Source: Vibrio gallicus
Lineage (GTDB): Bacteria; Pseudomonadota; Gammaproteobacteria; Enterobacterales; Vibrionaceae
DNA: 64,000 bases
Direction of reading: 5' to 3'
Assembly: GCF_024346875.1 (NCBI RefSeq)
Contig: NZ_AP024872.1
Location: 682,001-746,000, forward strand
The translations under genes were made by a program, and so were the position numbers. Shown here piece after piece: positions 25,766 through 35,655 of the stretch; positions within the stretch are counted from its first letter, which is position 1; each line of letters begins with the position of its first letter. The notes under the pieces are model-generated. The model searched no databases, had not been told where the DNA came from, and saw only the letters and a list, made by a program, of their open reading frames with translations.

Positions 25766-28112
25766 GCCTTTAAAAACGCGCACTACTAAGCAACGAACCC
25801 GAGCCCTTATTTGGCTCGGTTTTGTCATGTTGTGCCTTATGCTGTTGGCGAAGCAGTGGCTTGGCTCCACACAGCTTCCCATAGAGACTGACATTCTAAA
25901 GTTACTGCCTAAGAATCGTCAGAATCCAGTGGTTGAACAAGCATTTGAATCCGTGACTGACAACATGAGTCAGCAGGTAGTATTTGCGCTCACCGCAGCC
26001 AATGACAAGGATTTATATGCCGCAGCAGGTGACTTTGCACACCAGCTAAAAGGCAGTGACAATTTTAGTGAAGTAACCGGCCATATAGATGAAAAGACTC
26101 AGCAGCAATGGGCAACATACTATTACAACAACCGCTTTCAGCAGCTCACCCCAGAGCAGCGCCAGCGCTTGTCACAAGCACCCCAGCAGCAGCTGCAAAA
26201 GGTTATTCAGCAGATCTATAACCCCTTTTCTGGCGTAACCGGAAAAGAGCTTAATAGCGACCCATTTTTATTGTTTAGAGACTACCTTACCCAAGTCAGT
26301 AGTAAGGCCTCAAACTTCAACGTAAAAAACGGCTATCTTTACACCCAATACCAAGACCAGCCTTATTTATTGATTACCGCAACGCTCGCACACTCCCCAT
26401 ACGGAAGCCATGCCCAGAAGGCGGTGCAGTTTATTACCCAAGCCGAGCACGATATTAGCCAACGTTATGGAGCAAGCACCCTACATACTGGGGTTGTATT
26501 TTATGCAGACTTTGGCGCTCAAAGTGCCAAATCAGAGATCAGCACTATTGGGGTATTTTCTCTAGTTGGCGTGGTGCTGTTGCTGTTAGTGGTTTTTCGT
26601 AGCACCACCCCGTTATTGTTGGCGTTATTGTCCATTGGCATTGGTTTGATCTGTGCAATGGCAATCACCACCCTGATCTTTGGCAAGGTACACCTGTTTA
26701 GCTTAGTGTTTGGTGCCAGCTTAATCGGAGTCTCTATTGACTATGCATTCCATTACCTTACCGAACGCTTAGCACAGGGGGATAAATGGGACAGTTACCA
26801 AGGCTTAAAGCATATCTTTGCCGCGATTTCGCTGGGCCTAGTTACTAGCTTAGTCGGATACCTAGGTATGCTAATTGCGCCCTTTCCAGGACTACAGCAG
26901 CTGGCCGTATTCTCGGCAATCGGTTTAATTGCCGCCTATGCCAGTGTGGTTGCCTGGTATCCGATACTCGCCAGCAAACCGTCTAATAATCAGGTAATTC
27001 CGGGGCAGGCTCTATGGAACGCATGGTTCAAACTATGGCAAAAACCTGCGGTAAAAATTGGGCTACCTCTGGCTACGTTTTTAGTGAGCGGCTTATTGGT
27101 GACACAGGCGCAATATAACGACGATATTCGCCAGTTGCAGGCACTGCCACACAACCTAAAACAACAAGAGCAGAAAATATCTGAGCTCAGTGGGTTGCAA
27201 GCTTCTTCACAGATGCTGCTGATTACTGCTAGCAATTCACAGGCACTGCTCGAAAAGCTAGAGCAATTAGATAGCCCGCTAAATAAATGGAAAGATGACA
27301 ATATCATTTCCGGTTATCAGAGCCTTAGCCAATACTTACCATCGAATTCGCGTCAAAGTAAAGACTATCAGCTGATTAAAAGCCTCTACCAGCAGCAAGG
27401 GAAACCGTTAGCAACGGCATTGGGATTAAATAAAACACCACAATTTGAGCACCCATTTGCACCCATTTCGCTCGATACCTTCCTCAGCTCTGACGTATCA
27501 AAGCCAGTTCGTTTTTTATATCTAGGTGCGCTAGGTAATCATGTGGCCGCAGTTGTAACGCTAAACTATGTCTCGAAAACTGATGTCTCGAAAACCCATG
27601 TTATCCATGACTTTGCACAAAAAACCAAAGGGGTTTATTACCTCAACAAGGCAGAAGAAATATCGAATCTATTTGCAGAGTATCGCGGCAAAATATTGGA
27701 GCTGCTCGGCGGGGCAATATTAGTTATCTTACTGGTCGTGAGTATGCGTTATGGCTTGAAGCACGGCGTCCTTATTGTACTTCCATCTATGATAGCGTGT
27801 ATCGCTGGATTGGCGGTAACCGTGGTTATTGGTTCAAACTTGAACCTGTTTAACTTGTTGGCGTTGATCTTGATTGTCGGTATCGGCATTGACTATACCC
27901 TGTTTTTTGCAGAAAAGACGCGCAGTGCCAGCACCCTACTGGCAATTAGTTTATCAGCCGCAACCACCTTGTTATCGTTTGGGCTACTTGCGCTGAGTAA
28001 TACCCATGCAATTCATAGCTTTGGGCTTACCGTATTGTGTGGGATATTCATTGCATGGCTGCTTGCGCCACTGGCAATCAAGCCACACTCACTTGAGAAA
28101 GAGAACCTATAG
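25746..28112 (+). CDS. apeM: MMPL/RND-family exporter (APE)
   Basis: The 788-residue inner-membrane protein has two MMPL halves. Each has a large periplasmic loop followed by about five helices (ISTIGVFSLVGVVLLLLVVF... near residue 262, ILVILLVVSMRYG near 655). The conserved SIDYAFHY and GIDYTLFFAEK motifs carry the proton-relay aspartate. It should export the finished lipid to the LolA-like partner. The only start before the first helix is TTG 25746, overlapping the previous gene by 20 bases and preceded by AAAGAAG. Confidence 0.87.
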   Translation: MPNLDSKPLKTRTTKQRTRALIWLGFVMLCLMLLAKQWLGSTQLPIETDILKLLPKNRQNPVVEQAFESVTDNMSQQVVFALTAANDKDLYAAAGDFAHQLKGSDNFSEVTGHIDEKTQQQWATYYYNNRFQQLTPEQRQRLSQAPQQQLQKVIQQIYNPFSGVTGKELNSDPFLLFRDYLTQVSSKASNFNVKNGYLYTQYQDQPYLLITATLAHSPYGSHAQKAVQFITQAEHDISQRYGASTLHTGVVFYADFGAQSAKSEISTIGVFSLVGVVLLLLVVFRSTTPLLLALLSIGIGLICAMAITTLIFGKVHLFSLVFGASLIGVSIDYAFHYLTERLAQGDKWDSYQGLKHIFAAISLGLVTSLVGYLGMLIAPFPGLQQLAVFSAIGLIAAYASVVAWYPILASKPSNNQVIPGQALWNAWFKLWQKPAVKIGLPLATFLVSGLLVTQAQYNDDIRQLQALPHNLKQQEQKISELSGLQASSQMLLITASNSQALLEKLEQLDSPLNKWKDDNIISGYQSLSQYLPSNSRQSKDYQLIKSLYQQQGKPLATALGLNKTPQFEHPFAPISLDTFLSSDVSKPVRFLYLGALGNHVAAVVTLNYVSKTDVSKTHVIHDFAQKTKGVYYLNKAEEISNLFAEYRGKILELLGGAILVILLVVSMRYGLKHGVLIVLPSMIACIAGLAVTVVIGSNLNLFNLLALILIVGIGIDYTLFFAEKTRSASTLLAISLSAATTLLSFGLLALSNTHAIHSFGLTVLCGIFIAWLLAPLAIKPHSLEKENL

Positions 28113-28113
28113 C

Positions 28114-28722
28114 ATGCGAATCAGACTGGTTAAAGCATTGGCACTGATGATGGCTATCACCCTTGGTGGTTGCGCCCTTGCACCTAAGCAAAGCACCCCC
28201 TATGTAGAAGTTGAGCCGGGAGTCCAGGTCGACCTTCCGCTGCCGGAGCAGCTTGGATATCAACTTACCGCCAGTCAACTAATAACCGCACAGTGGGGTG
28301 ACGACCAGCAACAGAATCAACAGCTTCCGGTGCAGTTACAGGTCACGGATAACAAGTTAGTCTTAGCCGGCTTCTCTTCATGGGGAACTCGCCTTCTGTC
28401 ATTGACTTATAGCGATGGCGCGGTCACCACAGAGGTGATGAAAGGGCTCGATGGCGTACTTCCTGAACCACAACAGGTACTATTTAATCTGATGCTAACC
28501 CTATGGCCGGCTTCTTCTTGGGAAGCGCCTTTAAATAAGGTAAAGTGGCATATAATTGATACACAAACATCGCGAACAATACAGGATGAACAAGGAAACG
28601 ACCTGATTGTAATCCAATACCAGCAACCGAATAGACTTGATGGTGACATTCGTTTCCATAACATCAAGCAGGGTTACAGTATCACGATACAAACCTTGCA
28701 ACATCAAATCTCACAGCCTTAA
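28114..28722 (+). CDS. apeN: DUF3261-type lipoprotein (APE)
   Basis: From ATG 28114, one base after the exporter stop, the protein has 202 residues. It has a lipoprotein signal and lipobox TLGGC (Cys at residue 19). The rest is a soluble beta-rich domain with the FSSWGTRLLSL segment of APE-cluster DUF3261 proteins. It resembles a LolB-type receptor in role, which would complete the path to the outer membrane; this is inference. Confidence 0.78.
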   Translation: MRIRLVKALALMMAITLGGCALAPKQSTPYVEVEPGVQVDLPLPEQLGYQLTASQLITAQWGDDQQQNQQLPVQLQVTDNKLVLAGFSSWGTRLLSLTYSDGAVTTEVMKGLDGVLPEPQQVLFNLMLTLWPASSWEAPLNKVKWHIIDTQTSRTIQDEQGNDLIVIQYQQPNRLDGDIRFHNIKQGYSITIQTLQHQISQP

Positions 28723-28748
28723 ACACAGTAGAATTACGACTCAGCCCT

Positions 28749-29930
28749 ATGACAGGTAAATTTCCAGTATACATCCAAGATTGCGCCCTCCATTGTGCGA
28801 TGGGAAAGCAACATGCTGATATCCATCAATGCCTTAACGGCACTATGTCATCAAACATGGTCAATGATGAAACGATTCTCAATACCGCTTCATCTACCAT
28901 AGTGGGCCGGGTTAAGGACGAGCTGCCGTCAATTCCTCAGCACTTGATTCAATTTGATTCACGTAATAACCAATTAGCTCTATCAGCGATGGTACAAATC
29001 GAGGACTCCGTAAACCAAGCAATTACACGCTTTGGTGCTTCTCGAGTAGCTGTCATTATCGGCACCAGCACCTCAGGGATTGCAACCGGAGAAGATGCGT
29101 ATCAACAGCGAATCGAAAATGGTGCTTTTCCAACGCACTTTCATTATTCAAAGCAAGAATTAGGTAACTGCAGTGATTTTATTGCACGTTATTTTAACCT
29201 AACAGGCCCTTGCTATTCGGTATCTACAGCCTGCTCTTCCAGTGGCCGTGTCTTTATAAGCGCTAAGCGTTTGCTACAAGCAGGATTAGTGGATGCTGTG
29301 ATTGTTGGCGGCGTTGACTCTATAAGCCGTTTAACCCTTAATGGGTTCAATGGCCTTGAAGCACTATCAAATTCTTTATGTAAGCCATTTGATGCCCATC
29401 GCAGTGGTATCAACATCGGTGAATCTGCTGCTCTGATGTTACTCTCTACACAACCGGCTGAGATTGCACTGCTAGGTGCTGGTGATAGCTCTGATGCTCA
29501 CCACATATCTGCGCCGCATCCTGAGGGCGTTGGCGCTGAGCAAGCTATGCAAAAAGCACTGCAGGATGCGGGGCTTTCTGCTTCAGATATCGGTTATGTG
29601 AATGCCCATGGCACTGCAACCCAGCTCAACGACAGCATGGAAAGCAAAGCAATTGCTCGCCTATTTGGTAACGATACACCCGTTGGCTCGACCAAACCAT
29701 TAACTGGGCATACCTTAGGCGCGGCCAGCGCCACCGAAGCGGCTATTGCATGGCATATACTGAAATATAAGTTACAGCTACCGCAGCAACACTGCCAACA
29801 AAAAGCAGATGATATTGAGGTAGCATTGGTTGAGAGTGAGATGTCACTCAACAACAAAGCTATCTTAAGTAATTCATTTGCATTTGGTGGCAATAATATA
29901 AGCCTGATTTTTGGTTACGCCCATGACTAA
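28749..29930 (+). CDS. apeO: beta-ketoacyl-ACP synthase (APE elongation)
   Basis: The 393-residue FabB/F-like ketosynthase has active-site Cys162 in VSTACSSSGRVF and the two histidines in VNAHGTATQLND and KPLTGHTLGAA. It should condense malonyl-ACP units with the growing polyene, in complex with the chain-length factor. It starts 26 bp after the lipoprotein gene and overlaps the next dehydratase by 8 bases. Confidence 0.9.
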   Translation: MTGKFPVYIQDCALHCAMGKQHADIHQCLNGTMSSNMVNDETILNTASSTIVGRVKDELPSIPQHLIQFDSRNNQLALSAMVQIEDSVNQAITRFGASRVAVIIGTSTSGIATGEDAYQQRIENGAFPTHFHYSKQELGNCSDFIARYFNLTGPCYSVSTACSSSGRVFISAKRLLQAGLVDAVIVGGVDSISRLTLNGFNGLEALSNSLCKPFDAHRSGINIGESAALMLLSTQPAEIALLGAGDSSDAHHISAPHPEGVGAEQAMQKALQDAGLSASDIGYVNAHGTATQLNDSMESKAIARLFGNDTPVGSTKPLTGHTLGAASATEAAIAWHILKYKLQLPQQHCQQKADDIEVALVESEMSLNNKAILSNSFAFGGNNISLIFGYAHD

Positions 29931-30387
29931 TTACCCTGACATAGAAGTGCTACTCCCCCATGACAAGCCGATGATATTGATTGATAAAGCAGTTGATATC
30001 CAATCTGACACGGTACATTGTCAGGTTACGATTGGAGAGCACAACCCGTTTTTTGAACAACAAACCCAAACCGTACCGGCCTATGTAGGTATTGAATTTA
30101 TGGCGCAAGCTATTGCGGCTTGGTCAGGCTTTCATGCGATGCAACAGCAAAAGCAACCTCCGATTGGTTTTTTACTCGGCAGCCGCAGATTTACCACCCA
30201 ATGTGATAGCTACCAAGGTGGAATAACCCTTGATATCTACGCGCAAAAAGTGATGGAAGACAATGGCATGGCGGTATTTAGCGCTCAAATTGAGCACGAT
30301 GGAACACAAATCGCATCCTGCCAACTTAATGTGTATGTCCCATCACCACAAAAACTCGAACAGATGAACATCAGGAGTCCACAATGA
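29923..30387 (+). CDS. apeP: 3-hydroxyacyl-ACP dehydratase 2 (APE)
   Basis: From ATG 29923 the protein has 154 residues, with PHDKPMILIDKAVD, HNPFFEQQ and PAYVGIEFMAQAIAAWSGFHA. These are marks of the FabZ-like APE dehydratase partner. The in-frame TTG 29911 was rejected because ATG overlaps the previous stop in the usual coupled way. Confidence 0.82.
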   Translation: MTNYPDIEVLLPHDKPMILIDKAVDIQSDTVHCQVTIGEHNPFFEQQTQTVPAYVGIEFMAQAIAAWSGFHAMQQQKQPPIGFLLGSRRFTTQCDSYQGGITLDIYAQKVMEDNGMAVFSAQIEHDGTQIASCQLNVYVPSPQKLEQMNIRSPQ

Positions 30388-31109
30388 CCCGACAGGTATT
30401 AGTCACCGGAGCAAGTAAAGGCATCGGCAAGGCCATTGCGATACAACTCGCTAAAGATGGATTTAGCATTGCAGTACACTACATGGGTGACCAAAATGGT
30501 GCCCAAGATACCCTTAACACTATCCTTGAGTTAGGTGGTGAGGGACGCCTTATCCAGTTTGATATTAGCGATAGAGCGCAATGTCGCACTGTTTTAGAAG
30601 CCGATATTGCTGAGTTTGGTGCTTATTATGGCATAGTGAATAACGCAGGTATTACCCGTGACACAGCGTTTCCAGCTATGAGCGAAGAGGAGTGGGATGG
30701 CGTTATTCATACTAACCTCGACAGCTTCTACAATGTCCTTCATCCGTGCGTTATGCCTATGGTACAAAAGCGCAAAGGAGGACGCATTGTTACGCTGGCT
30801 TCTGTCTCCGGCCTGATGGGTAATCGCGGCCAAACCAACTATAGTGCAGCTAAAGCTGGCGTTATTGGCGCAACTAAGTCTCTAGCACTAGAACTCGCTA
30901 AGCGTAAAATCACGGTTAACTGTGTTGCCCCAGGTTTGATTGACACCGGTATGGTTGATGAGCAGGTTAAAGAACACGCCTTACCGCAAGTACCCTTGCG
31001 CCGTATGGGCGAACCGCAAGAGGTTGCAGGTCTGGTTAGCTATCTTATGTCTGATATTGCCGCCTATACTACCCGTCAAGTTATCTCAGTAAATGGAGGA
31101 CTAATATGA
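30384..31109 (+). CDS. apeQ: 3-oxoacyl-ACP reductase, FabG-like (APE)
   Basis: The 241-residue SDR has TGASKGIG, NNAGITRD and the catalytic YSAAKAGVIG, and ends with the usual VNGGLI. It reduces each beta-keto intermediate before dehydration. ATGA overlaps link it to the dehydratase and to the final ketosynthase. Confidence 0.9.
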   Translation: MTRQVLVTGASKGIGKAIAIQLAKDGFSIAVHYMGDQNGAQDTLNTILELGGEGRLIQFDISDRAQCRTVLEADIAEFGAYYGIVNNAGITRDTAFPAMSEEEWDGVIHTNLDSFYNVLHPCVMPMVQKRKGGRIVTLASVSGLMGNRGQTNYSAAKAGVIGATKSLALELAKRKITVNCVAPGLIDTGMVDEQVKEHALPQVPLRRMGEPQEVAGLVSYLMSDIAAYTTRQVISVNGGLI

Positions 31110-32329
31110 GTCGTCGAGTTGTCGTTACAGGCATGTCAGGTGTGACCGCCTTTGGTAACGATTGGAGTGCGATTGAGCCGCGTCTGCGCGCCTGTGAAAA
31201 TGCCACTCAGTACATGACAAGCTATGAGCAATATGATGGCCTGAATACCAAGCTTGCCGCTCCCATAAACGACTTTGAATTGCCTAAGCACTATAAGCGC
31301 AAGCAAGTACGAGGTATGGGACGAGTATCGCGCTTAGCAACGGTTGCTACCGAGAACGCCCTTATTGATGCTAATCTGTTAGGTCATGAAGTATTAACTG
31401 GTGGCCGCACCGGTATCGCTTACGGTTCTTCAACCGGCAGTACCGATGCTATTGGCGCATTTGGGGTGATGCTCAACGAAAAGTCTACCCGTGCTATCAC
31501 CGCCACCACCTACGTACAAATGATGCCACATACCGCAGCGGTTAATGTTGGATTATTTTTCGGCTTAAAGGGGCGAGTGATCCCAACCAGCAGTGCTTGC
31601 ACCTCTGGTAGCCAAGCTATCGGCTACGCCTTTGAAGCAATTAAGCACGGTTATCAAACCGTGATGGTTGCGGGCGGCGGAGAAGAGCTTTGTCCCACTG
31701 AGTCGGCAGTGTTTGATACCTTATTTGCCACTAGCTTAAAGAACGATACACCTAAGTTGAGCCCTCGCCCTTACGACTCAGATCGCGACGGTTTGGTCAT
31801 TGGTGAAGGCGCTGGCACCTTGATTTTAGAAGAGTACGAGCATGCCGTTGCTCGTGGCGCCAAGATCTATGCTGAGGTGATTGGGTTTGCCAGCAACTGT
31901 GATGCGGCGCATGTCACCCAACCTCAAGCCGATACCATGCAAATCTGCATGGAGATGGCGATTGAAAATGCGGGCATTACAGCCGATAAAATAGATTATG
32001 TCTCAGCGCACGGCACCGCAACTGAGCGTGGCGATATTGCCGAGAGCAATGCCACTGCCAATGCACTGGGCAAGGTGCCAATTAGCTCACTAAAAAGCTA
32101 TTTTGGGCATACGTTAGGTGCTTGCGGAGCAGTTGAAGCTTGGCTTAGTCTTGAGATGATGCACCAAGGCTGGTTTAACCCTACTCTCAATCTAGACAAT
32201 TTAGATGAACGATGTGGTGATCTCGATTACATCACCGGAAGTGGTCGTGAGATCGAGGTTAACTACCTAATGAGCAATAACTTTGCCTTCGGCGGTATTA
32301 ACACCTCAATTATTTTCAAAAAGCTTTAA
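31106..32329 (+). CDS. apeR: beta-ketoacyl-ACP synthase 2 (APE)
   Basis: The 407-residue ketosynthase has active-site Cys165 in TSSACTSGSQA and histidines in SAHGTATERGD and KSYFGHTLGACGA. It is the last gene of the operon. In studied APE pathways this second ketosynthase probably handles priming or specific extension steps. Confidence 0.9.
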   Translation: MSRRVVVTGMSGVTAFGNDWSAIEPRLRACENATQYMTSYEQYDGLNTKLAAPINDFELPKHYKRKQVRGMGRVSRLATVATENALIDANLLGHEVLTGGRTGIAYGSSTGSTDAIGAFGVMLNEKSTRAITATTYVQMMPHTAAVNVGLFFGLKGRVIPTSSACTSGSQAIGYAFEAIKHGYQTVMVAGGGEELCPTESAVFDTLFATSLKNDTPKLSPRPYDSDRDGLVIGEGAGTLILEEYEHAVARGAKIYAEVIGFASNCDAAHVTQPQADTMQICMEMAIENAGITADKIDYVSAHGTATERGDIAESNATANALGKVPISSLKSYFGHTLGACGAVEAWLSLEMMHQGWFNPTLNLDNLDERCGDLDYITGSGREIEVNYLMSNNFAFGGINTSIIFKKL

Positions 32330-32355
32330 GCCGTTTGCTACCAGCTTAAAAAATA

Positions 32356-32389
32356 AATCCCGGAATTTACTACGTAAATATCCGGGATT
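32356..32389. terminator. hairpin between apeR and the orphan binding-protein gene
   Basis: AATCCCGGA/TCCGGGATT, extended by ATTTAC/GTAAAT, forms a 15-pair interrupted stem. The T tract is on the minus strand (TTTATTTTTTAA), so it terminates the convergent binding-protein gene best and may also stop the APE operon. Confidence 0.8.
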
Positions 32390-32413
32390 AGCCTAACTAA
32401 GCAGCTCTTTTGG

Positions 32414-33907
32414 CTATTCTTCAGAAAGAATCACAGCACCATCTGGCGATAGACGAATGCCTTTCACATCCTTTGCTTTAGCAAACAATTGATTTGGCGT
32501 TGTTAACCAAACTGCCGCAGCGTCTTCCCATACTGTATGTTGGATCTGCTGATAGATGTCTGTTTTCTGTTGCTTATCTAGTGTTATTTGTCCCTGCTCA
32601 AATAGCTGATCCAGTTTTGGATTGCTATATGAGGTGAAATTGATCTCAGCGCCTGTTTGGAACAGAGGTCTCATTGACCAATCCGCAGTTGCCGAAGATG
32701 CAGACCAACTCGCTTGTAGTATTACCGCGGGCGTATTACCGCTGTTATTTATGTTTCCAAGAGCCGCATAATGGCTTGCCACATCTCGTTGAACAATCTT
32801 AGCTTTTATCCCAACCAAAGATAATTGCTGTTGGATAAATTGAGCCGAGCGAGAATCAATCGTATTACTCTTTGACCAAATCTGCACATCGAACCCATTT
32901 GGATAACCCGCTTCACTGAGCAATTGTTTTGCTTTGTCCACATCATAATCAAATGGCGTTTGTGCCTGATAGGTCTCAATTTTACTTGGGATAATAGAGT
33001 GCATTTTATTCGCCTCTCCCCCATAAATAACCTTGATGTAGGCGTCACGGTCGATAGCATAGCTTAATGCACGACGTACCTTTACCTTGCCAAGAATAGG
33101 GTTTTTGACGTTAAATCCATAATAACTTGCAATAGTCGACGGCGTTGATACGACGGTTAATTTATTGTCCGCCACTACGACCGGTTTTTGGGTATTTGGC
33201 AGCTGTAACATGACCTGCGCTTGGCCACTTTTTAGCATTGCTAAGCGAGAGCCTGCTTCTGGTACCGTTCTGAATTCAACTTGCTTTATACTCGGCTCGC
33301 CACCCCAATAATTGGGATTAGCTTTGAGGGTTACCTTTGAACCGTGTTGCCATGCAGCAAGTTGGTATCGACCAGTACCAGCGGATAGCTTATTGATATC
33401 TTTGCCATATTTCTCTAGCGCTTTAGGGCTAATAATCCCTTGGCTTGGGTGCGCTAGGTTGTTGATGAAATTATTCGAGCCCTGATTAAGGGTGATCACT
33501 AAGGTATCATCAGATACCGCTTCAATAGACTTCACGCTCGACAGCAAAGAGGCGTGTTTGAGTTTGTTTTGAATCTCGTATTCAAAGTTGAATTTTACCG
33601 CTTGCGCATTAAAAGGAGTGCCATCAGTAAACTTAACCTGCTGACGCAGATTGATAGTATAAACCTTACCTTCGTCCGAGATAGTATAATCAAGAGCAAG
33701 ATCAGGAACGATATTCATATCTTTGTCAAAACGAAATAAGCTTTCATACAAGGCATTAGCTATGCTGTAATCTTGTGTCACCGTTGCCAAGTGTGGGTTC
33801 ACTGTTTGAACCGTACTAGAGGTTGCAATGACCAATGTATCATTTGCTGCCATGGCATTAAAACTTAAACCGGTCGCCATGATCAAGGTTAACAATTTGC
33901 GCTGCAT
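32414..33907 (-). CDS. periplasmic solute-binding protein of a peptide/nickel ABC transporter (orphan)
   Basis: The 497-residue protein has a signal peptide (MQRKLLTLIMATGLSFNAMA) and the SBP_bac_5 fold. NPHLATVTQDYSIANALYESLFRFD, YTINLRQQVKFTDGTPFNAQAVKFNFE and RRALSYAIDRDAYIKVIYGG are the family segments. Such proteins bind peptides, opines, nickel chelates or glutathione. No permease or ATPase lies next to it, so it must use a transporter encoded elsewhere. Confidence 0.85.
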   Translation of the reverse strand: MQRKLLTLIMATGLSFNAMAANDTLVIATSSTVQTVNPHLATVTQDYSIANALYESLFRFDKDMNIVPDLALDYTISDEGKVYTINLRQQVKFTDGTPFNAQAVKFNFEYEIQNKLKHASLLSSVKSIEAVSDDTLVITLNQGSNNFINNLAHPSQGIISPKALEKYGKDINKLSAGTGRYQLAAWQHGSKVTLKANPNYWGGEPSIKQVEFRTVPEAGSRLAMLKSGQAQVMLQLPNTQKPVVVADNKLTVVSTPSTIASYYGFNVKNPILGKVKVRRALSYAIDRDAYIKVIYGGEANKMHSIIPSKIETYQAQTPFDYDVDKAKQLLSEAGYPNGFDVQIWSKSNTIDSRSAQFIQQQLSLVGIKAKIVQRDVASHYAALGNINNSGNTPAVILQASWSASSATADWSMRPLFQTGAEINFTSYSNPKLDQLFEQGQITLDKQQKTDIYQQIQHTVWEDAAAVWLTTPNQLFAKAKDVKGIRLSPDGAVILSEE

Positions 33908-34348
33908 AACAATATTCCTTGCACTAACTTATATATTAAATTCTGTTACCAAATAGAGATAATGGTATAGACATACTCAGAAGTATAATCCACAAACCCA
34001 ATACGCCGCATGCGCATATCCGTATCTATGTACAGGTAGATGTTAGCTGCATAATAATTCTTAGGCGCTCATAAGTAAGCTAACTTTTGGTTATATATTA
34101 GAACCAACACTGTAAGGGGCAAATATTGGGTCAATAAGTTATGTTCATTTAAAACAGTAAATGATTACCCTTAACCCTAAGCAGAAAACTCGCCCTTTCT
34201 CCATAAAGTGTTAAAATCCCCATATCTACTTATTCTGCCGTTAAACAATAGCGCTCAGGAACAAAACATCGCTTTCTTAGTTGAAGTTTTGATACCCCAC
34301 CTGATGCCCCACTACGTCAGCACAAGAAACAAAAGGTAAACTTTTCAA
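33908..34348. other. intergenic gap without recognised features
   Basis: This 441-bp AT-rich gap separates the divergent orphan binding protein and ylqF. It must hold both promoters, but no site, repeat or small gene was convincing. Confidence 0.5.
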
Positions 34349-35293
34349 ATGGTTAACAATAAAATTCAGTGGTTTCCGGGTCACATGCATAAGGCTCGCA
34401 AGGAAATAGAAGAGGTCGTCCCTCAGATCGATGTGATTATCGAGGTGTTGGATGCTCGTATTCCCTACTCTTCTGAGAACCCGATGATTGCTGAATTACG
34501 CGGTGAGAAGCCTTGTATTAAGGTATTGAATAAGCGCGACCTTGCAGATCCTGAACTCACTGAAATGTGGATTGAGCATTATGAGAAAGAGCAAGGGGTG
34601 AAAGCGATGGCGGTCACAACTGAAAATACTCAGGAAGTTCATAAAATCATGGAGCTGTGTCGTAAATTGGCTCCGCATCGTGAAGCTATGGGTAAAAATA
34701 TTCGCACTATGATTATGGGTATCCCTAATGTTGGGAAGTCTACTATCATCAACTGCCTCGCGGGGCGTACCATTGCTCAAACAGGCAACCAGCCCGCGGT
34801 AACTCGTCGCCAGCAGCGTATTAACCTGCAAAATGGGGTGGTGCTGTCTGATACCCCTGGAATACTATGGCCTAAGGTTGAAAACCCGCACAGCGGTTTT
34901 CGCTTAGCCGCAACAGGGGCTATTAAAGACACCGCGATGGAATACGATGAGGTTGCTTTCTATACCGTTGAATACCTTGCTCAATACTATCCTGAGCGTC
35001 TAAAAGAACGTTATCAGATAGAACAACTACCTGAAACAGAAGTTGAGCTGATGGAAGAGATCGGCAGAAAACGTGGCGCGCTGCGCGCTGGCGGACGTAT
35101 TGACCTGCATAAGGCTTCGGAGATTCTTCTGCATGAATTACGTCAAGGAACCCTAGGTCAAGTAACCTTAGAGCTTCCTGAAATGATTACCAAAGAGCTA
35201 ATTGAGGTTGAGAAAGAAACGGCCCTTAGAGAAGAACTCAAAGTGAAGAAAAAAGAAGAACGCCGTAAGCGCTATCTGCGCAACAAACGCTAA
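34349..35293 (+). CDS. ylqF: ribosome biogenesis GTPase YlqF/RbgA
   Basis: The 314-residue protein has circularly permuted GTPase motifs: G4 NKRD (residue 56 region) before G1 GIPNVGKST and G3 DTPG. The N-terminal IQWFPGHMHKA motif is the family hallmark. A long basic, coiled C-terminus (KKKEERRKRYLRNKR) should bind rRNA. It assists late 50S subunit assembly in Bacillus. It is a single-gene unit ended by a strong terminator. Confidence 0.92.
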   Translation: MVNNKIQWFPGHMHKARKEIEEVVPQIDVIIEVLDARIPYSSENPMIAELRGEKPCIKVLNKRDLADPELTEMWIEHYEKEQGVKAMAVTTENTQEVHKIMELCRKLAPHREAMGKNIRTMIMGIPNVGKSTIINCLAGRTIAQTGNQPAVTRRQQRINLQNGVVLSDTPGILWPKVENPHSGFRLAATGAIKDTAMEYDEVAFYTVEYLAQYYPERLKERYQIEQLPETEVELMEEIGRKRGALRAGGRIDLHKASEILLHELRQGTLGQVTLELPEMITKELIEVEKETALREELKVKKKEERRKRYLRNKR

Positions 35294-35305
35294 TACCCCC
35301 CCCAC

Positions 35306-35340
35306 AACACCTCTGGTACCAGTGATCAGAGGTGTTTTTT
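35306..35340 (+). terminator. terminator of ylqF
   Basis: AACACCTCTG/CAGAGGTGTT stem with an 11-nt loop followed by a T run to 35340, 13 bp after the ylqF stop. Confidence 0.92.
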
Positions 35341-35395
35341 ATTCAGATAGCCTATATTTAAGCGATAGTACGCCTTTCTTCATGGAGGAAGAACC

Positions 35396-35557
35396 ATGCT
35401 ACGCCGCCTACTCTATCCTGCAATTATCTTATTTCTTATCCTGTGCATCTTCTTTGGTGAAGAGATGTGGCAATTTATCTCTGGCGACCCAATACGCGAT
35501 ATCCAGCAAGGGGCGCGTGAAATAATTAAAGACTTTAATCACTTCATCAGCGGTTAG
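35396..35557 (+). CDS. 53-residue single-pass membrane protein, function unknown
   Basis: ATG 35396 is preceded by GGAGGAAG at ideal distance and opens 53 codons ending in TAG 35555-35557. The N-terminus is MLRRL, then a hydrophobic helix from residue 5 to about 20 (LYPAIILFLILCIFFG). An amphipathic tail follows, rich in Ile, Asp and Glu. Positive residues before the helix predict a cytoplasmic N-terminus. It lies alone between the ylqF terminator and an SDR gene. No family was recognised, but the ribosome site and topology support a real gene. Confidence 0.6.
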   Translation: MLRRLLYPAIILFLILCIFFGEEMWQFISGDPIRDIQQGAREIIKDFNHFISG

Positions 35558-35655
35558 GCATCACTACTAACCTTTTTGGGATGTATAGCTGTGTCTTTTG
35601 TACGTTCGGTGGTGTTAGGATATCTCCATTAAAACAGTGGAGGTTTAAGTCATAG

